Positions 49,293 to 61,911 of a stretch of DNA of 64,000 nucleotides are shown here, piece after piece (the stretch's first letter is position 1; the number at the start of each line of letters is the position of its first letter). The position numbers and the translations under genes are program-made. The notes below the pieces were generated by a model, which was given only the letters and a program-made list of their open reading frames with translations, searched no databases and was not told the DNA's origin. The stretch spans positions 10,416,001-10,480,000 of the forward strand of contig OZ199840.1 of assembly GCA_964304625.1 (NCBI GenBank), written 5' to 3'. The DNA is from Kudoa neothunni (taxonomy: Eukaryota > Cnidaria).

Positions 49293-51185
49293 ATGTGGAA
49301 GTTGAAAGATTTTGGAAGTTCCTTGTATATTATTGATAAATAATAGGTGTTGAATTAAGTTGATTTCATAAGAGAGAACGCCTTTGGTACTTACAGCGAA
49401 ACAGAGATTTTGGTAAGAGAGGCAACCTGTGAACAACCATGGGGTCCAACTCATAAACAAATGGAATATTTATGCGATCTATGTGACAACGAACCTGAAT
49501 ACTCGGAGTTGATGAACATGCTTTGGTTTAGAATAACATACAATCCGCAGAAATCATGGCGAAGAGTGTATAAGGTTAATAGTTTTAGAGTTGTGTTTTC
49601 TCTACCTGTTTGTCAAATAAATTTAACCCAAACCTACTCACACAGCGTTACGTTTTAATGACCAAATAATCACTTATAGGGGTTGTTGATATTGGATTTT
49701 CTCGTCAAAAATGGACCTATAAAGGTTGTACATGACGTGGCTGAAAATCTGCAATATCTCGAACAAATCAAACTCTATCAATACATGGATGAAAACGATC
49801 AAGATAAAACCATTAACAGTAACACTGCCTAGCTCACACTCCCATATAACAATCTTGTTCAGTAAAACATCGTGCTAATGAGATCAGGGATCTCATTGAG
49901 GACCATTCTCGTTTACGGAAAGAACGAAAAACTATGCAGAATTTGCGTACAAAAATGAATGGAACTTCAAATGAATTCTCGAAGAAAGTAGAGAAGTCAC
50001 TTGCAATAAAAAGTAATTTATCCACTATCATACAAAAAAATTATTTAAATATTTAAACATCAACTTATTACAGCTGATTATTGTTTTACTTCTATAATCT
50101 AATTGAAGTTGATAAATCCGTTTACAATAATAAAATTGTTCATATATTAATTAATTTTTGGTTGTAGCGAAAACATTTATCAGCGATATCATCGATAAGG
50201 TGAGCTCGAACAACACACCCACAAACAACAAATCATTTTATCAATCCTCGGAAAAAGTATTTAAAAAATCATTCGACCGTTATGGAGCTAGTAAAAGATC
50301 ATCCAACAAAAGGTAATAACACCACATTCGAATCACTTCTATAGATGTAAAATTAGTCTTTATACGGATGATGCAAGTAGCGACAACGAAAGGAGCCAAG
50401 AGATCACCTCTAACCAAAACTACATCTCCAAGGTGGTAGAATTAGACACCATCACTACTGTGTCCAATCCAGGAAATGATACGGATGATTTTGGGGATTT
50501 TGGAGATTTTGTTGGAGGAACTTCACCCATTAATGTCAAATCGACATCATTCAAAACAGGTAGGTTATCAATTGATCAATAGTAAAGTAAGATGATCATT
50601 AACCTAGATAACACTCAGAATGGTGATCTCTTTGATATTTTTGGAGAATCGTCTGCGGTCAGTAATACAGCGTTTCCCACCGGAAACAATACAGACCCTA
50701 TTTCGGCCGATCTAACCTCTTCTACAATCAATACAATTAACACAAACAATTTAAATAATGATATATTTTCCGCTTTCGATATGAATCAATCCACAACAAA
50801 TACAAACCAGCCAACCAATATGAACGTTCCATTCGCTAATAATACACATACCATGAGTGGTACCAATTATTTCGATATTGGAGAATCCGGAAATGCTCCA
50901 AACGTGTCCATACCCCAAAATTTTGTTCCCCCTTCACATCCAGGCTTCAAGATTGATCCCTTTGCTATTCCGGCAGATCCAACAAATGTATTTTTTTGAA
51001 TATAGTTCATTGTGACAATTTTAGATTTAACACAACAACAACAATTTATAATTTGGTTGGTTTAGGTAAAGCCGAACACCTCTGCTGCTACAATCGGCTC
51101 CAAGATCAACACCAAAAGCACCACTTCCGATAGTTCTACTCCAATTGATTTAGATAGCCTAATCAATAAAAACATTAAATTTTGA
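49293..51185 (+). CDS. CLINT1: EpsinR/CLINT1-like clathrin adaptor with ENTH domain
   Basis: ENTH-domain adaptor of clathrin vesicles at the trans-Golgi and endosomes. The likely start is MWKLKDF at 49293 (vertebrate CLINT1 begins MWKVRE); the junction to exon 2 is unresolved. Exon 2 (49397-49574) has ILVREATCEQPWGPTHKQM and NMLWFRITYNPQKSWRRVYK. Exon 3 (49680-49818) has LLILDFLVKNGPIKVVHDV. Exon 4 (49863-50012) has KHRANEIRDLIED. These complete the ENTH fold. Exons near 50166-50200, 50200-50312 and 50360-50560 encode a disordered linker with DDFGDFGDF, which fits the gamma-ear-binding [DE]FxDF type. The exon ending at 50987 is rich in Asn/Thr and carries DLFDIFG. The last exon (51066-51185) ends in PIDLDSLINKNIKF, a possible clathrin-box-like tail. 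Introns are about 44-150 bp. Confidence 0.9.
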
Positions 51186-51189
51186 TTAA

Positions 51190-53340
51190 AAACGATTTAT
51201 TTCTAATGCAAGACATCAAATATATATTATTAATGATGAGTTTTCTTCTCCTCAATGTGTAGAATTAGTTACAAATTTGTACAAAAATAAAAATTTCCAT
51301 TTGCTTTTTTTATTTATTTGTCTAATGAGTTAATGGAATGCTTTACGACTAGTATTTATCGATATGTTTTAATATTATGGTTTTTTTGTGGGATTTAAAG
51401 TAAATTTTTAGTTTTTTATTATTTCTATATAAAGGCGATTAATGTATATATAAGGTATTTGCTGAATAAAATATAAGAGGATTGTTGGTTAAAATTAGTT
51501 TGTGATCGAAAAGGTTTGCCTAGTTTCCTATAGTTTGTTTAATGAAGTTTGTGTGTTTAAAATCGATTTTCAATAAAATTCTGCATACGGATTATTCTCA
51601 ATGACAAATTTTAGAATATTTTTTGCAATGATTTAAAAATTATCAAAATCTAAATACACTACAACAGAAAATGAGCTAGGATAAGAGTAAATAAAACCGT
51701 AATTAGCCATATACGCACTCAATGTATGCTGCGCAAGCGCATAAAAATTTTTGTTTTGGATTTTAAACAACTGCTGTGAAGAGGAGATAAAATTAAAATA
51801 TAAATTAAATGCTCTCCAAATATATTATTTTTAAGTAACCAACTTTACTTAAATTTAAATTTTAATGTAAACATTATTTCTTTATAAATTCGCAATAATA
51901 ATTTCATAACGATTTAATATTAGAAACAAAGTTTTTTAAATTATATTTGACTCAACAAAATAATAAAGTTTTATTAGACTGATTTTGAAATTAATTATTT
52001 GATTATTTAAATTTTTGATAAAGAGGGAGTTTCCGTTCAGGTATTTTTTTTTGTTTAACCTTCTAAATAATTCTAAATAAAATGGGATAAATTTCTATCC
52101 CAAATGAATTCATTAACAGTACTATAGTGTATAAATGGAACATAAATCCTCTCCACTTTTTGTAATCTTTTATCTTTATGAAAACTTTCAGAAAAGTGAG
52201 TTGAATTTTTGTTTGTCAATGTCAAATAAGTTTATGTAAAAACACCTTCCAGATAAAATTATTTAAAATATTTATTCGTGTGATTTTTTAAAATTTACGC
52301 AAATTCTATCGAGTAAATAATGGATAAATAACGAAATACTATACATACGGCAGAAATACGCATGCGCAATGTCAATAAAGCTTGTCATTCTCTCATTACT
52401 TTTATACCAATTATTCAAAATACGATGACATTTCATCAGTTTGCTTATTTATAAATTGTAGCGAGCATTTAAAAAACATATATGAAAACTGTTACTTAAT
52501 ATTCTTAGTTTTGTATTGTAGAGAACATTCAAAAAATATATGATAACTTTTTAGTGAAATAAACACTGTTTTCCATCATTATGTGTTTTTCTGCGCAATT
52601 TCACACCGAGTTGTTTACAAAAATATAGATTAATTGGCAGTTGTTATAAAACTTGAATTAAATGTAAAAACTAAAAAACCTCCGAAATCCACCCATAACA
52701 TAAATACAATCATACTCCATGGAAATGTAAATATAAATATGTGCGCGTGCGCATTTAGAATATATCTTTAATAATTGGTCATTTATTCGATTAATTTTCC
52801 TCATATTTTGTCATCCAACGCCGAAAAATATTTGAGGCAGTTCTACCAAATAAAATGGTAGGGTAGATTTCAACCCAATTTTTATTTGGAAGGTGTAACT
52901 TTTTCAGCTACTTTACTTAAAAGGTTAAAGAAATATGTCTTTTTAATAATTATATATTGTTTATGCTAGAGAAAATTAGCTTTAGAATTTAAAAACAAGA
53001 GAAAAGAGACTGTAAAAAGGTCAAAATGTAGAATAATGGTCGTAATCCAAATCAGCGACTCTGTTAAAAAACGAACCTGTTGAATAAGTTATTATTGAGT
53101 ATTTATTAATATTGCATCTCCAGTAGGGTAACTTTGACAACAGCTATTTTTCATCACAATAATACTTGATACAATCTATTATATGTTGTATTCCTAGCTC
53201 CTCGCGATTATCTCAACGGTTTCTAGCGTCAATTAAGCCGGTTAGAGTAAAGCTCGCTTTATTTATTTTAAAATTTGATTATGACTTTTATGAATTTTTA
53301 CCGATTGTTATATTTAATCCTTAGCAATTGGCTAGTATTA
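51190..53340. other. Non-coding AT-rich spacer
   Basis: Begins with the 3' end of the CLINT1-like gene; AATAAA-like signals occur from about 51290. No gene, RNA or transposon recognised. Confidence 0.5.
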
Positions 53341-53344
53341 ATTC

Positions 53345-54590
53345 TGTCTATAAGAAAAAAATCTGTATTTTATGCAAACATTAGCTAATAAATTGTAGTA
53401 AATGCATAACGTTAATATCCAAAAAAATTTATTATAATTAATTCAGTAATTCCCATCATTAAATGCTCAACAAATTTCATGTACTTTTACAAAAATCTAT
53501 TTAGTTAGAATATTGATTGGTTATTGTTTATATAATATTTTTCTTATAATGTTTCAACCAGCATGTAAAAAAAATTATTTAAAAAAATTGCTAAATAACG
53601 GAACTAAAAGTCACGTGCTTGACAAATTTCACGCACTTTTTTCGAGTATTTCTTGTTTATTATTTAGTGAAATCAATATTTAATGCCGGAAATCTCCTAA
53701 AATATATCTATTGTCGAAGAGTACAATATTACTAAGTATTATGAAAGTCTTCAATCTAATGGCCTGAAAACTGCTACTGTATCAAACTTCGAAATATCTA
53801 TTATATTCTAATGGTATCCTAGAGATGAAAAATAAAATAATAAAAACCTATAAATGTTTGTAGAATTTAAACATAGAAATTATTTTCATGAAGGACAATT
53901 TAATCCTGTTGATGAAGATGTATATGGGTGGACACGAAGCAGAAAGATTGCAGTAAGCGTCGTCACGATAATCAATAAGAGAAATCAACTAACCAAAGAG
54001 AAAGGTTTACCTTTATGTGCAATTATGCAATTATGCAATTATGCAATTAATTATGCAATTGTGAAATTGTGAAATTATTGTAAAATTCATTGATGGTTTC
54101 GTTGTTTTTAAAAAAGTTCCAACATTAAAAAATCAAATTCTCTTAGCTAATCTGCTGATGCTACTACTTCATAGTAGACCAATCAAATGAGAACATTTTA
54201 TAAAAGATACCCTGAAAATTTTAGTTAAAATGTAGACGAAACTGCCGTATTCTACTGATTACTGATAGCACCAAAAAGAATATTTCATAGATCATTGAAA
54301 AATATTTTTCTGCTGTTAACACGTTTCTCGGGTTTTAATTATTGTTTAAAAATTAATATATAATTAACTAGTCTTTATAAACTCAATTTAATCATTATTA
54401 AATGTTAATTTTTTCTGAAACAATCGCGCACGCAAATATATGAAATTCGATTTGAGGCATTATTTTCTTGGTCCAGAGGGGATTACGTGAAATTGGTTTT
54501 TCACTGTATCTCATCAATGTAATTTGAAATATGTGGGATTAATGTACGAATTAATTATAATCTTTAATCGGAAATGGCTATTGACACGAT
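53345..54590. mobile_element. Tigger-like relic inserted in an older dispersed repeat
   Basis: 53345-53470 and 54520-54590 together match the reverse complement of 23840-24000, so roughly 1 kb was inserted between them. The insertion ends at about 54506 with (reverse complement) CAGTGAAAAACCAATTTCACG next to TA, a Tigger-type end. Inside, about 54190-54300, the + strand reads RTFYKRYPENFS, NVDETAVFY and LLIAPKR with stops between, matching the ..NADETGLFY.. catalytic start of Tigger/pogo transposases. A 72-codon frame (53854-54072) is probably its N-terminal remnant and ends in a short ATGCAATT repeat. The left end is not resolved. Confidence 0.6.
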
Positions 54591-54728
54591 TATAATGTCC
54601 AGGTGGTTATAGTTTCGACTGTGTTTAATTATCTTCGGTCCTTAGGAGAGTAAGCGAAAGGCAAACAAAAATAATAAAATAATTATGTAAAGCAGGTTCT
54701 AAAAAATCATTTATATTTGTAAAATTTA

Positions 54729-55223
54729 TCAATTATAATTTTGGCCAGTGTAAATATCACTAAAGATAAAAATCCTACAGGCTAACCTAATTGCATAGAT
54801 ATTACCGAAATTATTCTGCATTGCGGTCCCAAAGCGAGAATTAACGATGGGCTCGCGTATATATGTATATCTCGATTTCAATCGAACAAATTCGATATTC
54901 TGTAATATCTTGATGACGGTCTCTTTGTTCGTTCTAACAATATTGATCCCTGTGTTTGACCAAAGCTCGCGCATACAAATATTAAGGTTAATATTTTTGG
55001 GTTGTTCCCAAAAGAGACATCATAACACTCACCACTCCCATAGTTTGCATTGAGATTCGCAATTTCCGCGACTAAACATCCAGCTCTTATTTAGCATAGA
55101 AATTTGCCGCATGGAATCAACTATAGCGTTTAATCCAAAAAACGTTATACATATGATGACGTCGATAAAAACGCGTAATAACCGCAACCAAATAAATAGG
55201 AAATAATTGATGACGATAATCAC
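54729..55223 (-). CDS. Partial gene: possible type II membrane protein, divergent from the BAG6-like gene
   Basis: Two exon-like frames on the minus strand. The first (55223 to about 55032) starts with a hydrophobic anchor (WLRLLRVFIDVIICITFFGL) and ends at a good donor, TGGTGAGTG. The second (about 54960-54790) has globular composition (ETVIKILQNIEFVRLKSRY, EPIVNSRFGTAMQNNFGN) and ends at an AGGTTAGC donor-like site. The N-terminal anchor followed by a lumenal domain is typical of Golgi glycosyltransferases, and RFGTAMQNNFGNIYAI loosely recalls the R-L-G-N-x-M motif of some fucosyltransferases. That is only a suggestion. Downstream exons were not found, so the gene is incomplete, broken or misread. 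The start lies 30 bp from the BAG6-like ATG on the other strand. Confidence 0.35.
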
Positions 55224-55253
55224 GCACGCGCAAACTTTTTTTATTTGCTCCCA

Positions 55254-56516
55254 ATGAAACTAAAGGTCAAGTCGATGGATGATCGTTCTCACGATTTTGA
55301 AATAGATGACAATGTATTTTTGTGATCACACATTGGTTGCTGTATTTGTTGTTTTGTGCAGAGCACAGTTAGTGCACTTAGGCGAAAAGTCGCTGAGCTT
55401 TATGTAACGAGAATCAACCCAAAATTTGGTCATATTATAATCGTAATTTTGTAGGAAATTCCACCATCAGAAATGACTTTAATCTACAGCGGGAGAGTGA
55501 TATCAAACGGCGATGCAACACTCACATCTATTGGATGTATAGATTTTTGTTGGATAGGAATGCTCAGACAGAATTTTAATAATTTTGTTGGGTGGTGTAG
55601 TGGCTGAGGAATGCACATTGCATATGATTAAAAAATTGCCACGACCACCAAACGACCGAACCACTCGAACCACAGAACCCACATCCGATAGAAATACTGC
55701 TCCACCGAACGAACCACCCAACTGTAATTCAATAAATTATTCAATTGACAATTCGCACTCATTAGACAGCCCTCGTGTGGTAAACTTTGAGTTGCATGCA
55801 TCGGTAGCTTCAATGACTAGCATTCCGGATAACATTACTCAATACATCAATCGAATGAATCCGTTACGTGCACGATATCAACAGAGTACGACGAATGGAT
55901 AATTAGAATTTGATTGAATGAAGTATTTTAAGGGGCGCAGGAACTACGCCAAAGATTTCCCGTATCAACTACAATTCCTCAAGTATAAACTATGAAATCG
56001 CCCCCTCTCTTCAATTACACTTATCTAATTACATAATTACTTAGGATCAAGTATGTTTGTTTGTACCACACACAAGCATATGGGTTTGATATTAGCGTGA
56101 TGAGGATTTGGAATTTTTATTTGCTAAAATGAGTGGAGCCACAGAAGATTGGAATAGATTCTATACAAATTATTGTCATGCTGTAAATTTTACCTCGCTC
56201 AACAACAAAAGAGATTAATGAGGAATTGTTGTTGTTGTTGTTGTTGTTGTAGGCTGAAAGAGAGGATTTAATGGATGAGGAATTTGGCGCCACAACATCA
56301 ACCACCACATCCGACACTCAGCCGATTGCAAACGAGAGACATCATTTGTAAAATTCTCATTTATCCCATTCGATCTCACTCACACTCGAATAAATTATTA
56401 GTTATTTTCAGGAATACATGCGACATCTTTCTGAAACACTCACCAAGGTTGATCGTATTGGAAATATCATACGTATCACTATTCAAGAGTTGAGATCGTT
56501 CGCCGAAACTGCTATT
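55254..56516 (+). CDS. BAG6-like protein, N-terminal part with ubiquitin-like domain
   Basis: The first exons splice cleanly: 55254-55313 (MKLKVKSMDDRSHDFEID), 55362-55403 (STVSALRRKVAELY), 55455-55536 (EIPPSEMTLIYSGRVISNGD) and 55601 onward (AEECTLHMIKKLPRPP). Together they form a full ubiquitin-like domain followed at once by a Pro/Thr-rich linker, as in BAG6/Scythe (..KVIHLVERAPP). A linker exon runs to about 55890. Further likely exons are at about 56095-56172 (EDLEFLFAKMSGATEDWN), 56253-56347 (AEREDLMDEEFGA) and 56412-56516 (EYMRHLSETLTKVDRIGN, resembling BAG6's YVEVLQELQRLESRL helix). The 56347/56412 junction is out of phase as I read it. A TTG run directly precedes one acceptor. BAG6 guides tail-anchored and misfolded proteins. 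Ubiquitin-domain identity is firm; the BAG6 assignment is moderate. Confidence 0.7.
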
Positions 56517-57174
56517 GTATGAAAATTGATTTAAATCCTAACTTAAACGTTGGTTAATGACACCACCAAATAAACTTTGATTATTACGCCTGCGCGGTAT
56601 AAATTAATTAAATCCTGTTCCAACCGTTGATTTAAAACCATGGAATAACATTAAATGACATTAAATGACGTTAAATAACATAACATTTGAAGATTTGAGT
56701 TGATTTTATTTATTTCATCTGAGTTATCGTGGTTAGAATTTAAGATTAATTTAAAGAATTTTTAATAGAATTAACCGGCGCTGCTATATTTATGATTTAC
56801 GCTGTCTGTTTCAACTCACTTAAATTAAACGCTCACAAATTTTTGGGTCAGTTTCCATGGGGATACATTTATACTTTTTAGTGTCCAGACGTTTCCTGTT
56901 AAAATTTTATTATATTTATGCATATTATACAAATTTTTGGATAAATACAAGGATAATATTAAGAGAAATACATAGCCGAATAGGTTGGCATGTTTTAATC
57001 ACTTTCGGAATGTTAAAATTATTCCATCAACCAATTTCCATATAGCGCTTTAAAGTGTAGTTGATCTAATGCATTTGGTATAAACGCGTTTAATGTCAAG
57101 ACGCATCTACATCATTAAATTGAATTTTTGGAGGAATCGGTAATGGCATAGGCTATTGACACCGATGTAATTTA

Positions 57175-58330
57175 AGTCTAACCGGCATGTATGCTTGAAA
57201 AATGTTGGCTCAATGGGAATTTTTAATATTGACAACTCCCACTTACAAGCTGTTTATAGATTTAATTTTTTATAATCTGCTGTATTTCATTATTTCTGAC
57301 CTTAAGAGCCAGGCGGTGAGCCGGAAATGATTAAATATAGTCAAAATTAATGTCACCCGAATATTATTTACCATGCAAATAATCAATTCCACTGGTAATC
57401 GATATATTTCTGGAGTGGCTAGACTTATTGTAAACGGGAGCCGAATTTGATAAACTTCTAATTTTTTGAAGTCTTAAGGTAAGGACAAAAATTAAATTTA
57501 TGTGATTTTTATTATAAATATACTTTTCCTAAAAGTTTAATTACTTAATTTATTGTTAATTCTTGATACATGCATTATCCTGTGATTTCCAAAATATCTA
57601 AATAACTTTATAAGCAAAATTTAATGAAATAATTAGTCAAGCTTAAACTTTCCAGGAGCCACAATTTGGTCAACCTGGTATAGTATATCCTATAGATCCG
57701 GGTAGGTTAAATTACATTAAAATTTTATAGGGGTAATTTGTGCATAATAAAGTTTGTGACGTACTTAAGGATTTCCACGGAATTATATTAATCAATGTAA
57801 ATAACCCTCTAATGCAGAGGTTCTTAACAGTTTTTTTCAAATTTATCCTTGAAACCGAATTCATGTTTACTTTAAGATTTTATACTAGTTTAAATAGAGT
57901 GGAAGCTATTTGAGGGGTAAATTCTGGTTCTAAAAAACACGTATGCTTGCATAGTAACAGTTTTTAATCCCATCAACTCGTTCACAAGCTGTATGCAGAT
58001 TTTATTCTTTAGAATTTGCTAAATCATATTAATTTTTTCCCAAACCTTCGCTCTTACGAGAAGAAATAATTAAAAATAGTCAAAACTAACGACAATTGAA
58101 TATTGTCTACCATTTAAATAGTCATTTTAAGAATTTTGGCCCAATTCATATTTAGTTTAATAGCCCTGAATAATATAATTCCTTAGAAATCTGGAAATAC
58201 GTCACAAACTTATAGTGCAAAAATTCTACTTATCTAATTTTGATGATATTTAATTTACCCCTGCTCTAATAGATTTGGGGTAATAAATACCGCAATTTTT
58301 TCTCCACCAAAATTAGACTTAAAAATATTT
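57175..58330. repeat. Dispersed repeat family, two copies here and others at 8.4 and 41.3 kb
   Basis: 57175-57385 and 57935-58130 share blocks such as AACTC..TTACAAGCTGT and ATAGTCAAAA.TAA with each other and with 41325-41475. The extension 58150-58330 (CCCTGAATAATATA, GTGCAAAAAT, ATTTAATTTACCCC) matches 8575-8745. The copies are therefore parts of one element of roughly 400 bp, variously truncated. Ends and class are unknown. Confidence 0.6.
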
Positions 58331-59119
58331 TGAGAAGATTTCACCAAATTAAGCACATTTTTTATGGGGAAATCTCAAAATTTAACTTTCTTAATTCTTA
58401 CCAAATCATGTTATTTAATTCATTAAACTCTCACTCGTCATCTCCATTCCGAAAATAGATTACCTGGATAATAGCTGCAGTGATATGACAGATATTTCTC
58501 GCTGTAAATATGATGAGAATGATGAGGATCTAAATTTTTTTCGGTGTGAATAATTTTTATGGCCTACATTATTTTTAAAGAACGATACTAAAAAAATTAA
58601 TATTACTCATGTCTTCGTCAAACTGTGTAAAGTGGTTATCCACCATATGGAACTAATTTGTTACTCACGTTACGGGTGAACTTAATTTATCAATATTTTC
58701 ACGTATCAAAAATTGGGTCATCCCACCCCACCAATTCGTTACAATTAATGTTCAAGGCGATAAAAACAAAGATAGCGCCAACATATTTATCCCATTTTGA
58801 ACTATTTTTTTTCGCAATGTAAATGTTGCTGAAAATACGACATATATTTGTCGATCAATTTCTATTTAATTTTACAGGTGAAAACATAATTTTTATTACA
58901 TTTAAAGATGCAATAAAAACCTGGGGTATTTTTTTACCCAAAAATCCATGGTAGGTAACTCGATTTTAAGTACATTAGAGGGTTAAAATCAATAAGAAAT
59001 AGACAGACATGCTTAAAATGTTTTCGGGAATAAGTACAGCACAGCTATTTATAAAACTATTATCGGCCTCTTTCTTTTATTGCTTGGTTATCTTTTAGTG
59101 ATGTGGCCTAATATTAATA

Positions 59120-59631
59120 TAGTAAATTCTCGATACAGCGAACGTAATTTGTTATATTTTAGAACATTTTTTAATAGTTTTACCTTAATATGGAAGAAAA
59201 AATAATAATGTATGAAGTCAGAAACCTATTTTCGATGGTTTAATTTCATATAAGATTAAAGAAATCGGATAAAAAGGAAGAATAAATGTTTTTGCTATTG
59301 CTTAAGTTAAATTGTCGATATTATTCCCTTTAATATTTAAAATAATTTAAATAAAACCCGAAAGTGACTTGTGATCAGAGAAATATTAAAGAAACATTAT
59401 TATGTAATGAATCGTGATGAGCAGTTTTTGAACTCTCGAGTCGTATATTAAAGACGGTAGCTCTGTTGCGGAATGCGCAGTTGGTAACTTTAATTACAAT
59501 CTATATTATCAATCATTACACCAAAAGTCAACAACTATGAGATACCCCCACAAAATGAACGAATAATTATCTGTATTGTTTGCGTAATTTTTTCTTGGTC
59601 CCCAAAGTTACAAAATTTTAAGAGTTTACTG
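59120..59631. mobile_element. Possible 512-bp MITE with mariner/Tigger-like ends
   Basis: The left end TAGTAAATTCTCGATACAGCG and the right end (reverse complement CAGTAAACTCTTAAAATTTTG) share AGTAAA.TCT, each next to TA. The resemblance is weak beyond the first dozen bases and no transposase is left. Confidence 0.4.
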
Positions 59632-60275
59632 TAAAACTTGAAGTGACTATTGGCTAGATGAATAATATTTTGTTGTCACCGGCCTTGGCTATTGTTTATT
59701 AATTCTAGACCCTAAGAGCGAAGGACATAAACAGAAATAATCAAATTTGGTTGAATCTAAAAAATTAAATCCGTAGACAGCTTTTGCGTATGAGTTGATT
59801 GGATTAAAAATTGTCATTGCACAGGCGTACATGTTTTTATAATTGGAATTTATTTTGCAAATAGCCTCTGTCATCGGTAAACCAGCATAAGAAATAAATA
59901 TGAATTTGGCTTCTAATTTAGGGTGGTGGATTTAGAGTTCTCATCAGGCTGAGGGAGTAAATATGAAAAATTGATTAAGAATCCGCGAATTAAAATAATA
60001 GTACACACTAAATTAGACACTCTTAAACAGAGTAATGCACATATTTTTATGATAATTTATAAATTATGAATACTTTTCTGATGCTGTTGCGAACTTTAAC
60101 AAGGTAAAATGAAACTTGTCAATATGTGGTATATTGTAGTTAATTTGGGTTATGTTTTTTATTTTTCAAAAAATTTAATTATAAAAGTTATGAGTAGCTT
60201 CTCCAATGGTCATTTTTGGGGTGTCTTTGTTTATTCTTTACAATTTGAATTTTCTAATAATTAATGCGCTCTATC

Positions 60276-61911
60276 CACAGACTAGCACCAACGTTGAAGA
60301 TGTCCAGTCTCGTGTCCAATCCACAATGAACAACTTCTGTCGTCTTATGGCAATTTTTAGTATTATGTTGCAACAGTTGGCTTCAGTCCAGATAAATATT
60401 GACACGAATGCTCCTTTCGCTTTTCGTACCATTCCAAATTCCCTCACAGACACCATGCGAGACACTACTCTCTCGCAATTATTGGGAACAAATTTATTCA
60501 CTACTAATGGTAGATGGCTAATTTTTTTCTCTAGCAATAATAAGGTGAAATAAATTAGTACCTTCTGCCGACATGACCAATGGAGTGGCTATTCCCATAA
60601 TTACAGCGATCGATAGTTATGATGAGCCAAACACCACAAACGCATCCCAATCCAATGAAAACAGGTTTGTTCTATTGCACAGCAAATTCTACCATCAATT
60701 ATACATTTTATTGAAAATATTTATTTATAAATGGAATTACAGTAATAAACAAAAACACAATTTTACTTAATGTCGTATTTGGCGTGAATTCGATGGTTTG
60801 AAAAATATTAACTATAATTGCCATAATCGCGTGTGGTTGGTTTATTTAATATAATATCATCTAGCAGAAATTACCAACAACCAAACGACAATATTATAGC
60901 CGACGATGTCGCAAGGTAGGAATCAGCTTTGTTTGTGATAGTGCTGTGCTGCTAGTTATCACACCGATTGTTTCTATTTATTCCATTAATAGATCGATTC
61001 GTGAAATGGTTGCACCTTTTTTTGATGCCATCCCAGCTAATACCACAAACCCAGCTGACATGCAACGTTCATCACAACAAACTAGGCGTGGAAATAATAC
61101 TAGTAGAAATCCCCCACGATCCCAGCCCACTACCGCCACCACCAATCCTCCACCTTCTCCTCCTATGGATGAGAATTTTTTAAACAATCTTGCGTCAACC
61201 GATGAGGTATATCCTTTATTGATATGATATATTTTTAAATGTACACTTGTGTCTATTGGTACGTGTAAATTTGATTATTTCTCTAATGTTTTGGCGGTAA
61301 TTAGTTGTAATAACTATTGAGAATATAATATTGGATTAGTAGTTTTTATTTAAACATAATATAAAAGGAGATTATTTTGATAAACTTGAAAAAGTAGGAA
61401 CTCATAATTTTATCTCGCGCGTGTGTCCACCATAATTAAATAACAACGTCCTGTATAGATTTATATCTATTAAATTTTCATCAAACTATATTATTATGCT
61501 TATAGCGATACAGATCATTCTTGGAGAGTGAGTATAGACGAATTCAAAGACCCGAGACCGTTGCTGCCACCCAAGCACCCTCATCTCAACGTAGTTTTAA
61601 CTATTTGAGAGATGTGGCAAATGACGAGCGTGAGGTAGACTATATTAGACATGCAATATCTACTTCTTACGCATAAATTTTAGGTAGAACGAATAGAGGC
61701 TGCTGGCGAATTTTTCAGAGGCAGCGGCAGCGATTTTATTCTCTCTAGCAAACCGTACAGAGACCACGCAGCACATTTACGTGTGGACTCATTTAGAAGA
61801 AGAATTTTCGATAAGCTAATCAGTTCACCCGAGTTCAACCAGAAATATGGAGAATTTATAAAAGGAAAACTTCTTCATCTTCAAACCCTCTACCGAAGCA
61901 ACGATTCATAG
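60276..61911 (+). CDS. BAG6-like protein, probable C-terminal part
   Basis: Exon-like blocks on the + strand in order: after an acceptor TCCACAG (about 60280), TSTNVEDVQSRVQSTMNNF and LTDTMRDTTLSQLLG, to about 60515; TNGVAIPIITAIDSYDEPN (60570-60660); about 60870-60915; 60925-61205 with RNNTSRNPP-type and Pro-rich PPPSPPMDENF sequence; 61505-61632 (RYRSFLESEYRRIQRPE); and the last exon (about 61683-61911) with EAAGEFFRGSGSDF, PYRDHAAHLRVDSFRRRIF and KYGEFIKGKLLHLQ, stop at 61909. The C-terminal helix recalls BAG6's ..YRQQLRSDIQKRL... end. I infer that this belongs with the ubiquitin-domain exons at 55.3-56.5 kb because it lies on the same strand and has no start of its own. It could be a separate gene. 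Confidence 0.5.

Larger units (their letters stand above)
56517..60270. other. Large intron or spacer full of dispersed repeats
   Basis: If the two parts of the BAG6-like gene are one gene, this is a 3.7-kb intron. It contains repeat copies at 57175-57385 and 57935-58330, a hAT-like end CAGAGGTTCTTAAC at 57815, an element at 59120-59631 and a partial repeat at about 59680-59745. No exon was recognised. Confidence 0.5.
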
